Assembly: GCA_002189035.1 (NCBI GenBank)
Contig: NEEC01000007.1
Span: 2,480,001 to 2,544,000, forward strand
DNA length: 64,000 bases
Direction of reading: 5' to 3'
Source of the DNA: Utricularia gibba
Lineage: Eukaryota; Streptophyta; Magnoliopsida; Lamiales; Lentibulariaceae
The position numbers and the translations under genes are program-made. The notes below the pieces were generated by a model, which was not told where the DNA came from, made no database searches, and saw nothing but the letters and a program-made list of their open reading frames with translations. Numbering within the stretch: position 1 is the first letter of the stretch; every line of letters starts with the position of its first letter. This document shows, one piece after another, positions 12,803 through 24,077 of this stretch.

Positions 12803-13184
12803 TTATAGACCCCTTTTTGTGATCGTTGAGCACAGGAATGCTTTGCAGGTTACCGTTGCCGTCAATCGGGCCAGCTTGGATTTGGTCCTTCTCTTGGGCA
12901 CGGACGGGCTGCTTACGAAGGGCCCGTATGCAATCTTACACCATTTGAAGCTGGTATTTGGCCCAGCATCTGCTGATTCAGCCATCAGTTCTTTCCCATC
13001 CCCTTTCGTTCTTCTTCCTCGTCGCACACAGCATATTCCAACAGCACTTCATAATCTTCAGCGGGTCTCATAAGATTGTCCAAGATTAGCTCATCATCAG
13101 CCAACACAGGAGACTCGATGAAAGCTTGAAGCTTTTTGACTTCCAACAAAGGCGACCACCTTTGTAGCAAAATTCTTGCGAGTG
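12803..13184 (-). pseudogene. Unrecognised coding segment (minus) with one apparent frameshift
   Basis: Two overlapping minus-strand frames read as one protein if a single base is added in the C run at 13000-13003. The upstream part (13184 to about 13000) reads LLQRWSPLLEVKKLQAF and LILDNLMRPAEDYEVLLEY and ends in an acidic DEEEER block. The downstream part continues KELMAESADAGPNTSFKWC, then IAYGPFVSS and a basic KRRTKSKLARL block. An acceptor-like CTGCAG precedes it and a GTAACC donor follows KLARLTAT. The composition (charged, few rare residues) looks coding on both sides of the break. I do not recognise the family. Flanking exons are not resolved. It may be an intact gene with a base-call error, or a decaying gene. 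Confidence 0.4.
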
Positions 13185-13865
13185 CTGCAGTTGTCTAGTT
13201 CTTCCAAAGACTAGTTATTATTACCTTGATGGAGGACTCCAAGTTCGAAGAGTATTTCACACACCGAGCATCATAGAAAAAAGTAGAAAGAACATATTTT
13301 TCAGCACACTGACCTCGAAACCAGTAAATGGTTTGTTGCGAATGCAAAGTTGGAGAGGTACTGATCCTGCCCAAGTGTGTTTGCATGAATCATGCTCGCC
13401 TTGTCCCTTTGCTGGATGCAGAAGGGGAAGCGGCAGGATTCATGAAATGAAGGTAGAGTTCGAATCGTGTAATAGCAGATTTGGAGATATTGCTTATTGC
13501 TGCGATGCCATGCTAGCAAATCACATGAGACAGAAAGAAAGATAATGACTTTAGAAATGGAATAGCTTCTGTATTCAATACTCATGAGTTAGATTACACA
13601 AGGCAGAATACTGCCACTGCAAACGGCTATACGCCCTGTACAGCGTCTGCAATGTCAGTAGCCTCCTCATCTAGAGGAAACAAAGTGAACCCAGCATGTT
13701 CTTCTCAGTTGGGAGCAGGAGGAGATTCCAGCTTTCGTCACACTTACACATGACATGGAGGTGTGGGGTTTCCTCTACTTGATAGAAAGTCTTTGAGCTT
13801 CACTGCATTTATTGCCGAGTAGAACTTATAGCTTATTTTGCCCCAAGAAAAAGGGAATTTGGGTT

Positions 13866-14373
13866 TCAGTCCACACTCGGTAGAACCAAAATACAGCATC
13901 GCTCCAGGGACGCGAAGCTACACAACCTGGAAGCCGCCGTGGGCGGCCGAAGAAGCCTTCCTTGTGCAAATAACGGCCTCCCCTGCCGCCTCCGCTCCAC
14001 CGCCAAATACTCACGTAGCGACGCCCTTGTGGACTGCTCCTCCTCTTCCCTGCAAATCATCCACCACCTGCGCCTCCTGTGCTTCGTTTCCGTCCTTGGG
14101 CCTCGCCGACTGATTTCTGCAGGGTCTGGATTCTGTGCAAACGCTTGAAGCGTAAAGCCCATCAAGGTCCCGAGTGTAGTACTGTTGTCGTGGAAGAAAG
14201 ATCCAGTAGACTGGTTCCCAAAATCAACGCAGTTCATCTCAATTATAAACCAATCCGAAACACTGCAACAGACAGGGGAGGAGGACAACCGAAGCCACAC
14301 ACACCTGAGTATCGAGGTCGGAGGAGGATACCGAAGAGGACGCCGCCGGAGACACAGCCACAAGTTCCGCCAT
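13866..14373 (-). CDS. Uncharacterised plant protein similar to At3g17950, 2 exons, 137 aa
   Basis: Two exons, 14305-14373 and 13866-14210, joined in phase 0 by a GT-AG intron of 94 bp. The join produces SSDLDTQSTGSFFHDNSTTLGTLMGF across the two exons, a signature I recall from plant proteins of unknown function related to At3g17950. It is followed by a basic RRRRWWMIC segment and a LREYLAVERR block also typical of the group. There is no signal peptide or membrane span. The start used is the ATG directly before the serine-rich segment. An in-frame upstream ATG at 14481 would add 36 residues, so the N-terminus is uncertain. The C-terminal 40 residues look less conserved and could be affected by a shift. 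It lies head-to-head with the thioesterase gene. Confidence 0.6.
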
Positions 14374-14867
14374 GAAAATCGAATCTCGGAGCCGAGGTAT
14401 CTCTACCTCTATTTCTCGATGGGGCCGCACCGCACCCTGGTTTTTCTGCAACGCCACCACGTGGTTACCGCCGTGGGACACCCGCAGTTACCTCACAGTG
14501 AGCCCCAGATTATTATCAAATATAAATAATTTTTATTCTAAAAAATTTAAAATGTTTTTTTATTTTATAGAAATTTAAAAACCTTAATTTTCTAAAAGAA
14601 ATAATTATCGATTTTTTTTTTCAGAGTAGATAACAAATAGAGGATTATAGTTTCTTAAAACAATGCTTTTCATTTATATTTTTATGTATAAAAATTATTC
14701 ATATTTAATAAACAAATTATTTTTAAATCGTTTTTCAAAAATAAAAAATATTTCAAATACAAACATTGGATCGGACATCAAAAGTATAAATTATCTTTTT
14801 ATTTATAATATTTAGTAAGTCAGGGGAGTGACGTGTCTGGAACGTTTCCGAAACATTGCAATTGCCG

Positions 14868-15602
14868 ATGACGGAGAAGGCCATCGAGTTTTTGAAGAAG
14901 TGCGGCGGTGGCGGCGGAGACGTCTTAATGGGGTTCCGAGCTCACAAGCCACACGTGGAGGGAAGCTTGTACGAGTATTTCGTCCTGAGAGGCATTAGGG
15001 TTGACGAACTGCAAGCAGGGTTTATATCGTGTTCGCTGAAAGTGCCTCCGCGTCTCACGGTGAGCTTAAGATTTTTGAGTAACCGTAGTGGATAAGAAGT
15101 GAAATTTCGGAATTGGGCGCAGGATGGCGATGGGCGATTGCGAGCGGGCGCAATTGTCTCCTTGGTGGACGAAATTGGGGCGGCGCTCATCCTACAACAT
15201 GGATTACCCATGGATGTCTCCCTTGACATGTCAATCTCCTACATTTCTCCTGCCAAAGCCCATGTGCGCTCTTACGTGCTTTTTGCTTTTCAGAAACCAG
15301 TGGGGACTGCAATTTCACACACACACACACATGCCAAGCTTAGAAAGGGTGGGCTGTTTTCTCAAAACAAAGGGAATGAATCTCAAAGTTTTGATGAAGT
15401 TTAGGCAGGAATAAGTATGGATGAAATGGCTGCATTGCAGGATGAACTGGAGATAAGCGGGACGTTGCTAGGTCGCTGTGACTCTGGGGCCGGTGGATTT
15501 TTCGGGACGTCGATACTCTTTCGAAACAAAGTAACCGGAGAAGTTGTTGCTCAAGGCCGGCACACACTTTTCCGGAAATCTGCTCCTGTCTCCAGAATGT
15601 GA
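14868..15602 (+). CDS. Hotdog-fold acyl-CoA thioesterase family protein (ACOT13-like), 3 exons, 164 aa
   Basis: Small single-hotdog thioesterase, expected to hydrolyse acyl-CoA thioesters. The natural plant substrate is not established for most members. Exons: 14868-15059, 15123-15263, 15441-15602; all in phase 0, 495 nt in total, GT-AG borders. Exon 1 gives VEGSLYEYFVLRGIRVDELQ, the usual lead-in. Exon 2 contains the core motif LRAGAIVSLVDEIGAALI, with the Asp/Glu of the long hotdog helix that form the active site, then DVSLDMSISYISPAKAH. Exon 3 continues DELEISGTLLGR and ends with TGEVVAQGRHTLF, the last beta strand. Intron 1 is only 63 bp. The start is the first ATG; no transit peptide is evident. 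Confidence 0.85.
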
Positions 15603-16322
15603 TTCCTCGTACTCCCCGTGCCTCCAAACCTTGTTGCTTCGCCAAATAGCAGTCTGCTATGATATGGGAGAACGCAGGAGGCCGCATGGATTGGTTGTGA
15701 AGCTTTATAGTGTTGTGGATGGAAGGAGATACCATGGAGGCATCATAAAGTATCTTCGGCTTGCTTTTTGTGATGGGTGATGAGTAAATCAAGAGAAGAA
15801 TTCCCAAGTCAGTCATTCTTCAGACATAGATCTGTGTCGGAGGACTGGTTTGGTATCCTGTGTTCACAAAGTGGTTCTTCGTTTTTGCGACTTGAGTGCC
15901 ATGCATGATAAAAACTCAGCCCCAGCCAATGAATGGAAACAATGTTATCATTTTCCTGAGCACATTTATTTCCTTGTAGCGATGTTCTCTTGAACGCAAA
16001 AAAGGAATGTGCCTTGTGTACATACAGTAGAGTGCAGAGCAGACTGATACTAATGCCAATGAAATCCTGCTTTATTTGCATTCAAGATGGAACTCTACCT
16101 TAATACATATTACAACCTAAGAAAGAGGAAACATCCTCCTTTATTTTGTCTCGGTAATGACTGTGCGCCACAAAATGATGTCATCTATGAGGACTGAATC
16201 CACAAAATGTACGCTAACTGAACGGGCTACCAGCCTCTGATACCCAGCAACATTAGGGGTTGGATTGAACTTCGAATTGCTGTGGCCCCAGCAGGAGGAT
16301 TTGCAGTTCGCTTTGACACTCC
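15603..16322. other. Convergent 3' regions of the thioesterase and MATE genes
   Basis: No gene is seen. The interval must hold the 3' UTRs of both flanking genes, which point towards each other. A short frame on the minus strand at 16141-16341 overlaps the MATE 3' end. It might be an alternative last exon, but nothing supports it. Confidence 0.5.
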
Positions 16323-19300
16323 TCAGGCAACTAAGACGCATTTAGATGCACACTTAACTTCTTTTTCGAAAAACTTCGGATTGACAAAAGAAGAGGAGAG
16401 CAAGTATTGCTGGCTAACCTTTGGCTTTCTTAATATCCTCATGTAGGAACCACCAAGGACCCCTTCGGTCGAGTATTCTGGAAGGGAAACCAAGAAACCG
16501 TGATCAAAAGTGCTGAAAAAAATAGGGCAAGTGGAAGAAAGATAAACCAACAAAAAAAAAATTCATCCATGCACCTGATGAATCCAGCTACCATTCTAAG
16601 AGTCATTAGCAAAGTCAACCCAGACCACACACCAGCCAGGCCAAAAAACTTAGGAGCGTATAGCAGAAATATAGAGGATAATGTTCCAACCAGCATCTAC
16701 GCCAAAACCATGTGTATCAAACATTGAAACAAAGTCACAGCAGTGCTCTCACCGGATTAGGTCATACCATAGAATATGCTGCATAATGAAAGTCTGAAAC
16801 ACCATAATGAAGACCATCAAAGACAAAAGCCATTGATGTTATTGGTTGACTGGCACTTACAAACTGCAGTTGTAAAAATTCAAACACATGTGCTTATCAG
16901 CATATTAGAGCAGATAACAGCCAAGGTAAAGGTTGTTGAACTTACAAGTACACCACTTCTAACAATTTCTAGTACTTTGGCGTCCTTCGTAAAAAAAGTA
17001 GCTAAGGAACTGAAAGAAAGACCAAGAAGCAGTGCCAGAAAAACTCCAGTGAAAAGTCCTATCTGGAAAGGTATGAAGAAACATGCGGCATCAGAAAATT
17101 TGACAGCAAAATCTCTAGACGAATAATAAGTCTCAACAAATTACCTTTAAAACATATTCACTCAGTTCCTTCACAGTTCTGTAATCATCTTGTGATACAT
17201 ATGTGGCAATCATAGCCTTAAGAAAAAACAAAAACGTTAGTAAGTAACCCAGCGTCCATTTGGAATTTTAAATCATCATGCAAAACAACAAATACGCAAC
17301 ATTTTAACAAAAATCAAGAAACCGAGTAGTTCTGTGCAAGAGTATTCCACTGTGACAGGGTGAAGTGTAAAGAAATCACCTGGGCGGAGGCACCAAATGC
17401 ATCCGTTATAAGTGACACAGAAAGCCATACTTGTGAGCATATTTGATGAGCAGCCATTGCCACAGATCCCTGCCTAGCCGCCATAGATGTGGCAAGTGCC
17501 ATAGTCAGTAGAACAGCTAGAGTTCTCCCAATAAGAAAACCACCTTGCAGTTCAGAAATATTAATATATTCTCCTTTTACCATGAGACAGAGAAGGTGCT
17601 TCACACAATACATAGAAGTTTCAAATATATGCAGTAAGCTTACCAGATTTTAGATAATTATCAAACTTCAGTTCCCCAAGACTTGGAAATGATAATACAA
17701 CTATCTTATTCAGATGCCAGATCATCAAGAAGGTGACTATGTATCTGAACGCAAATGCTTCAGACACTAAATGCCCAAGTAATGTTAAGCAGTGTAATGA
17801 AAATCTTCCTAAGAAAAGCAAATAAATTATAAAACAATACATACTGAGATGTAACAATGGAAATGGCAGCTCCATGAACACCCAACCGGAGATAGCTCAT
17901 AAATAAAGGAAAGAGAAATATGGTGGTCAAGTTCCCCACACCTGTATTTGAAATTAAGAAAGATAAAATTCACATAACTAATGGCGGTCAAAAAAAAGAT
18001 AGGCATGCTGCCATAATCATCAGCTGTCTTGAAAAAATCTAAACATGGAGAAGAACTTGCCTAAACAAATTACAGGAGTCTTCGTATCCTTAAAACCACG
18101 AAAAATTCCTTGAATTGCAAGGGAAAGAACAAAAGCAGGAGCACCAAGGGCTCTGAGAATGAGAAATTTTTGTGCAGGAGCATACATTGGAGAAACCTAC
18201 AAGAGAATAAACTTTCATGGAAGTGTCTTGAATCCTGGAGTCTGCTAAAGGGAAGTTTAATTCACATATATGAAACATGGGGAATATAATATATATATAT
18301 ATATATAGCAGCCTCAAAATATTCTAGAAAACGATATAATGTTGATCCCGAAGCCGTTTTATAATCAAATCAATACTGGAGCTATTTATCAAATGATAAC
18401 ATAGCTACATTAACAAGAACAATAAAAATACCTCCAAAAAAACAAAAAACAAAAAAAAACTAAGCATCATCCCCTGGGTATTTAACTTTTTCATTGGAGA
18501 AATCTATAAGATAGAACTACACAAAATATTTTACTCCACCAATCCAAATATTAAGCTTTTATGCTTAGCAAGGAATAAGAGACTGTGATTTAAACTAGTA
18601 AACAATAAACCAATAGACATGAGCCGCAGTGAAGCAGATGAATCAAAAAAAAAAAAAAAAATGTAAAATGACCTTACATGTGATATGCCCATCAAGCCAA
18701 GAAGAGGTCCAGAAAAAAAAGACAGGGCCAGAGCTTCTAAAATGCCAATGCAGATAGCAAGCATCAAAGCTGTGGTTACTGAGGAAAGCTGCTGCTTTTC
18801 TATATCAGAAGCATGAAAAGTGAAATGAGAGAGCTGTTTTTTCATTATGAAAAATGCAAAGAAAACGAGTCACAAAAAAACCAAATTAAATCAACTAAAC
18901 TGGCTCACCTAATACAGTACCCGACCTGGAAAACTGCCCAGCATTCTTTGAAATATCTTCAGCCACAAACGAGGTAGTAACACTAAGGAGGGGAATATTA
19001 AAAAGTTTTGAAATTATATTAAAGAGAGATATGGAGACAGCAGCAGAAGCCAACTCGTCAGAACCTGGATGACATGTTCATTCAATACATAAAAACTAAA
19101 TATCAGCAAAAATTGCAATGCTGCACGAAGAAAGATTCCAAATATTGAAAAATTCAGCAAATACCATGTCATTAAAATCTTAGTATATGCTTTTCTTTTA
19201 CTAAATACAAATGATTCCTTCCTGTGCACTCACATAGTGTCAATTATTGTAAGCACAAACATCCAAACCCTTTCAATTCTTCTAACCCTTTCTTTTTATA

Positions 19301-20355
19301 TGTTTGGATAAGACTAAGTCCTTCTTTAGATTCTGCACCTGATTCTAACCCTGAAAGAAAGGGAGGTTCTACACCTAATTATATGTTTGGATAATTAACA
19401 TGGCCATAAAGCATTGATGATGTTTAAAAAGCATATATAAAAAACCACATATTCAACAAACTTTTTATGTAGCTGCAACACAAATATTCACTATTAACGA
19501 ACTTTTATACTGATAAGGGTAGACACAAAAGTGCAACATCCAGGGAATACAGATGTATAAAACTCATAAATCCAATGCGAGAATCAACATAACAATCTTA
19601 CCCAAGTGGCCTATGTATCCAGTCTCTAGTAGCTGTGCAATTGGTTCTATGGTCTGTCCACCAATTGCCGGCAATGACAGCATTAGAAGCTCTCTCTTAA
19701 TGTCTTTTCCTTGGGATGCATCGGTGCACTCTTCACTCAAGGTTTTTATATCTTCTCTTATCTGAGAAGGGGCAGCACCATTCGAAATACTGAAAAAGGA
19801 CGGAAAATGGTTTTACCAAAATAGTGGGTTGGCAAAGCAACTTTATTGGCCAAAAAAAACCTTATTGCACACCCTACATGAGAGAAAAATATATTATGTT
19901 TGCATCATATCGTGTTCTCAATAAATTGGCCCAGGTTTATCACAGTTCAAAAAAATTAAGCCATTTTTAGATAAAAGCAGCGAATGCAAACGGAGGTCAG
20001 TACAATTGCAATGCACGTAAAAGTACCATACTTGTGACATCCTCCATTTGGAGTTGGAAAAGAGCTTTCCTCAGCTGGCGAAATATTTTCGAAATCATGA
20101 TATTTTACACCAGAATCTGAATTTGAGCGACATCTGAGTCTTGAGAATGCATTCTTGCTTCGACGGATAACGGGGAAGGAAACATCCATTTCGCGCCACA
20201 CGAGGATAGAGAAAATACGCCAGTATCAATAGCCTTACTCCACAGTCTGCGAGGCAAGCGAAATGTCGGGTTTCTTAAGGACAAATGCAACCCGTCGTTC
20301 CTTCCCACGAACGAATAGATACTGCAGGGCCACCAATCAGTTGCTTGGTAGCCAT
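16323..20355 (-). CDS. MATE efflux carrier, DETOXIFICATION 45-like, probably plastid-targeted, 14 exons
   Basis: Multidrug and toxic compound extrusion carrier, a 12-span H+- or Na+-coupled exporter. The closest recalled relative is chloroplast DTX45. Exons: 20032-20355, 19602-19789, 18909-19064, 18678-18799, 18061-18196, 17845-17941, 17644-17744, 17380-17543, 17145-17216, 16946-17062, 16768-16863, 16575-16696, 16419-16477, 16323-16357. Conserved blocks include LSLPAIGGQTIEPIAQLLET, ELASAAVSISLFN, AIQGIFRGFKDTKTP, GFLIGRTLAVLLTMALATS, AHQICSQVWLSVSLITDAFG and PWWFLHEDIKKAK. The N-terminus is basic and Ser-rich like a transit peptide. Oddities: exon 1 needs one extra base at each of two homopolymers to stay open; intron 5 has a GC donor; the last intron would be only 61 bp, so the C-terminus is tentative. 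Read with both bases added the product is about 596 aa. Confidence 0.82.
18287..18306. repeat. (AT)n microsatellite in a MATE intron
   Basis: A run of about ten AT units lies within intron 4 of the MATE gene. It is likely length-variable between individuals. A poly-A stretch of about 16 nt lies close by at 18646-18661. Confidence 0.8.
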
Positions 20356-20674
20356 TTCACTCAAATTCAGGTGTACATGAAGTGACAAGGATTAAAAGGC
20401 ACGCAACCAGAAACGAAGAACATCCGTTTCTGGAAAGTTTCATCCAACTGACGATTGCAAGAAAGCGATGCATCCACGTGCTGGGGTTGTACAGATCCCA
20501 AGGCTGGTATTGGGCCCGGCCCATAGTATATGAAAAAATAAAAGGAAAAATAGTAAGCCCAAGGCCCACGGAAAGTGGGAAAGAGACATTCACCCATTCA
20601 TCCCTCTTTCTCTCTTCTACTGTCATGGTCCATTGATGGCTTCTTGTGCATTTTGAGGTCTCACCGGAGAACAA
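20356..20674. promoter_or_regulatory. 319 bp bidirectional promoter with clustered TGGGCY motifs
   Basis: The start codons of the MATE gene (minus) and the FBL10-like gene (plus) are only 319 bp apart. A 13-bp palindrome TGGGCCCGGCCCA lies at 20511-20523. Two more GCCCA motifs follow (20556-20561, 20563-20568). These match site II (TGGGCY) elements bound by TCP factors. A CACGTG G-box lies at about 20475-20480. No TATA box was found in either direction. Shared regulation is inferred from geometry. Confidence 0.6.
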
Positions 20675-23129
20675 ATGGCAACGGCGTCCATCCTGATCGG
20701 AGATCCGAACACAGGGAGCGTTGGTCTCGATTTACTTCCGGTGGCCCTCGTTGGCACCATCACTACGAAGCTCGATGTCCCCTCCATCCTGTCACTGGTT
20801 TCCACGTGTAGGATACTCCGCTCCTGCGCCGCCCACATTCTATCGTTCCTACCTTGCTTCCATATGCCTGTAAGTTGAAGCTCACCGTGGATTTCGGTTT
20901 CTACTTCTGCGTTTACTGATTCTTCTTTTGCTGGAAATTTTGAGGATATTGCGCCTTCCCTAGATTTGTTGAGGCCTCTGCTTTCCCAGAATAATCCTTA
21001 TTTGAGGAGCCTGAGTTTGGATTGCACGCGCCTTGATGATTCTTCTCTGGACTTTCTGGCTCGCCCCTCGCTGCAGGAGTTATTCCTCCGCGATTGTGCA
21101 GGTTTCAGTGGAAACCTCTTGTCCAAGCTGGGCCACAATTGCCATGAGCTTAGGTTTGTCTTTCAGCTCTAGTTTTATAGGTTTAAGCTATTTTTTCTCC
21201 GCAATTTGTTGCCTTGAGATGTAGTGCTTTAAAAGCACTTGTTACAGGTTTCTTTACTTGAGTTCAGTGGCTGAGAAATGGGGAAGAACTCTTGATATAG
21301 TGCATTTAGAGGAGTTGCTTAGAGGTTGCAGTAACTTGGAAGTAAGGACCCATCTCATGATCGAGTATGTTAGCTCTAGCTATTAATGTTGATGTTGGTT
21401 TACATTGCAGATTCATCAAATATCCCCCTTTGCTTGTTTGTCGGGTTTCCTTCTCTGGGTTTTTGTTTCCAAAATTTCTGACTTCATATGTTACATAGCC
21501 AAATCTAAAAACATTTGAAAACAGATGTGCGAAAAAATATATATGCAGCGTAGGGATTATGCTATCTCGTGATGAATCTGCAATGTACACTTAGCATGAA
21601 GAACTAGCACACATACATGTGTGATAGCGTCAAATAAATTGGAAAATTTATTTCCTTTGGTGTCTCTTTGAACTTTTTTGCTTGATTTCATCATGAGGTG
21701 GCATAATTCTGTTTTAGTACTAATAGTGTTATTTTATGGGATGCTGATATTGTTCTGGTATGAGCAGGTGCTATGAATCATTCTGGATTACTAATGCAGT
21801 ATTGTTTAATTGTAGACGTTGATCCTGATGTTCGATGCCTCCATCTTTCCGTCTGACAGTTTTGCTCATGTTTGGTCTCTCGCTTCATCAAAACTTGTTT
21901 CTCTGGAATTCGGGTATATTTCTTCAGTGATGGTGATCGAAATGCTGAGTCCTTCACTAGGAGCGGTCCAACACCCTTCTAAGCATTCCCATATGAAACT
22001 ATTTCCGAATATTCAAAAATTATGCCTTTCAGTTGACTGTGTAACTGATGCCTTGGTTAGCACAATCTCTAAATCCCTTGCTTCGCTGACAGATTTAGAT
22101 CTCCGAGATTCACCTTTAATGGAACCTAGAATGGGATTTGATCTTACCAACAATGGTCTTCAGCAGATTAATGCGCACGGAAAACTAAAGCATCTCTCCT
22201 TGATCAGGAGTCAGGAAATTTCGCCCTCATATTTCAAACGAGTGAATGACTTGGGAATCCTCCTTATGGCTGATAAATGTTCGGCTATGGAAAGCATTTG
22301 TCTTGGTGGATTTTGTCAGGTCACAGATACAGGTTATAAAACCATATTGCACTCCTGCCTGAAGCTGTATAGTTTCAGGGTCTTTCATGGCGTTCATCTA
22401 ACTGACCTTGTTTTTCATGATATTCATGCAACATCGTTGTCTTTGGCACATGTCACTCTAAGATGGTGCAGTTTACTCACAAACTTGGCTGTTGCAAGGT
22501 TGGCGTCCAATAAAGATCTTGCTGTCCTTGACTTGAGAGATTGCCGAAGTCTTGGAGATGAAGCTCTAAGGTCAATCAGCTCACTACCAAAGTTGAAAAC
22601 GTTGCTTATAGATGGTTGTGACATAAGTGATGGCGGCTTTGGTTACTTGAACAAAAGTTTAGTTTCATTATCTGTTCGAGGATGCAGAAGACTCACTGAC
22701 AAGTGTATCAGTTTCCTGGTTGATGGCAACTCAAGCCCCAAATTAAGAGAACTGGACTTTTCAAATATTCCCTATATATCTGACAAAGCGGTGCTTTTGT
22801 TGGCAAAAAATCATGTACCAATAACTGAGCTCCGGTTGAGGCAATGTCCTCTCATTGGCGACACATCCATCAAGGCATTAGCTTCTATGTGGGTCAATGA
22901 AGTTGTATCCCATGGAGGCAACCTGAGGTTGCTGGATATCTATAACTGTGGTGGAATAACTCAGACAGCTTTCCAATGGTTGAACAAGCCTTATTTTCCA
23001 AGATTGAGGTGGTTGGGGATCGCAGGAACTTTGAGCCGGGATAGTATTGATGCTTTGTCAAGAAACAGGCCATACCTTCAAGTGGCTACTCATGGCGAGG
23101 AACTCGGAACTCGGAATTGGAGTGACTGA
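20675..23129 (+). CDS. F-box/LRR protein, FBL10-like (At2g17020 type), 4 exons, 603 aa
   Basis: Predicted substrate receptor of an SCF (SKP1-cullin1-F-box) ubiquitin ligase; the target is unknown. Exons: 20675-20869, 20945-21153, 21248-21341, 21816-23129; 1812 nt in frame, GT-AG borders. An F-box-like block DLLPVALVGTITTKLDVPSI lies at residues 19-40. It is followed by cysteine-containing leucine-rich repeats, such as LRSLSLDCTRLDDSSLDFLA, LTDLDLRDSP, LAVLDLRDCRSLGDEAL, LSVRGCRRLTDKC, ITELRLRQCPLIGDTSI and LRLLDIYNCGGITQTAF. The large last exon carries about 70% of the protein. It ends ATHGEELGTRNWSD. Length and repeat order fit the FBL10 family. A three-copy tandem repeat lies in its 3' flank. 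Confidence 0.9.
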
Positions 23130-23189
23130 TAAAAATATAGCCATGTGACCGTTATGATGGTGTGGATGTTGTATGCTTATTTACTTTGC

Positions 23190-23380
23190 AGGTATGCCGG
23201 TGATGCCTTTGCAGCCTTTGAATGATCACCGGCTTCTGTACTTCGTAGGTATGTTCCTGTTGCTTTTGTAGCCTTTGAATGTTTGATTCGGCCTGCTTCT
23301 GTACTTGGTAGGCATATTTCTGTTACCTTTGTAGCCTTGGAACATTTGATTCGGCCTGAACAGCCTGTGTCTTACTTGGT
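23190..23380 (+). repeat. Three-copy tandem repeat (57-71 bp units) in the FBL10 3' flank
   Basis: Three imperfect copies start at about 23190, 23247 and 23310. Each begins AGGTATG/AGGCATA, contains CCTTTG(C/T)AGCC(T)TTGGAA-like text and a GGCCTG or CGGCTTC block, and ends in (GT/CTT)ACTT(C/G)GT. Units 2 and 3 share ATTTGATTCGGCCTG or close variants. They start about 60 bp after the stop codon, so they probably lie in the 3' UTR. Confidence 0.75.
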
Positions 23381-24077
23381 CCATTGGATTGGTAAAAATA
23401 CGAATCCTTAGCTTGTCTGGTGCTAAATATGCAATCTGCAGAAAAACCTTCTTATCACAGAGTTTATTCCCCAGTGACTTGCGTGGATTAAAGATGAAAT
23501 TATTCTATGATAACACCCATCTCTGAGAATTCGTATGGGGTTAAAGATGAACTTTGATCCCTATATGGCTAGATGGTTGTCTCCAAGCTCACCCTGAAAC
23601 TTTGTTGATTATAGGAAGGAAAATATGAGAAGATATAGAAGATGATTTTTTAACTTCTATTAAAACAGATTATTTATAAAATAATTATTAAATAGCTTTA
23701 CTAAAGCTAAAAACGTAATTAAAGAAGTTTTAATGATTTAATAAAATTTTAATTATTTTAAATAAAAAAATAAATTACAATTTATTATTTTTAATTATAA
23801 TTTGATTTTAAATTAAAAAAAAACATAAATCATTGTTTGAACTACAATGAAACCAATTGTACCGCAAATCATTTATACAAGTAATATATTTTTTTCACAA
23901 TCTAAAACACTACAAACGACAATGGCGGAATAACATTTATAGAACACATCTTCTAGGCGACAAATAGTAAATTTGACATTGAACTATTTGTCATTTGTGG
24001 TGGGGGTCACCAAGAGTCAGAATCGGATTGAACAGAAGCAGGTTCAATCCTCAAAATAAAGAATCCGTGCTACATGG
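23381..24077. other. Convergent 3' region between FBL10-like gene and MCM10
   Basis: No gene is seen. The left half is probably the rest of the FBL10 3' UTR. The middle (23640-23830) is AT-rich low-complexity DNA. The right part should include the MCM10 3' UTR. Confidence 0.5.

Noticed and set aside
14239-14481. N-terminal extension of the At3g17950-like protein to 14481
   Set aside because: In frame and open but adds a non-conserved basic segment; kept as an alternative start only.
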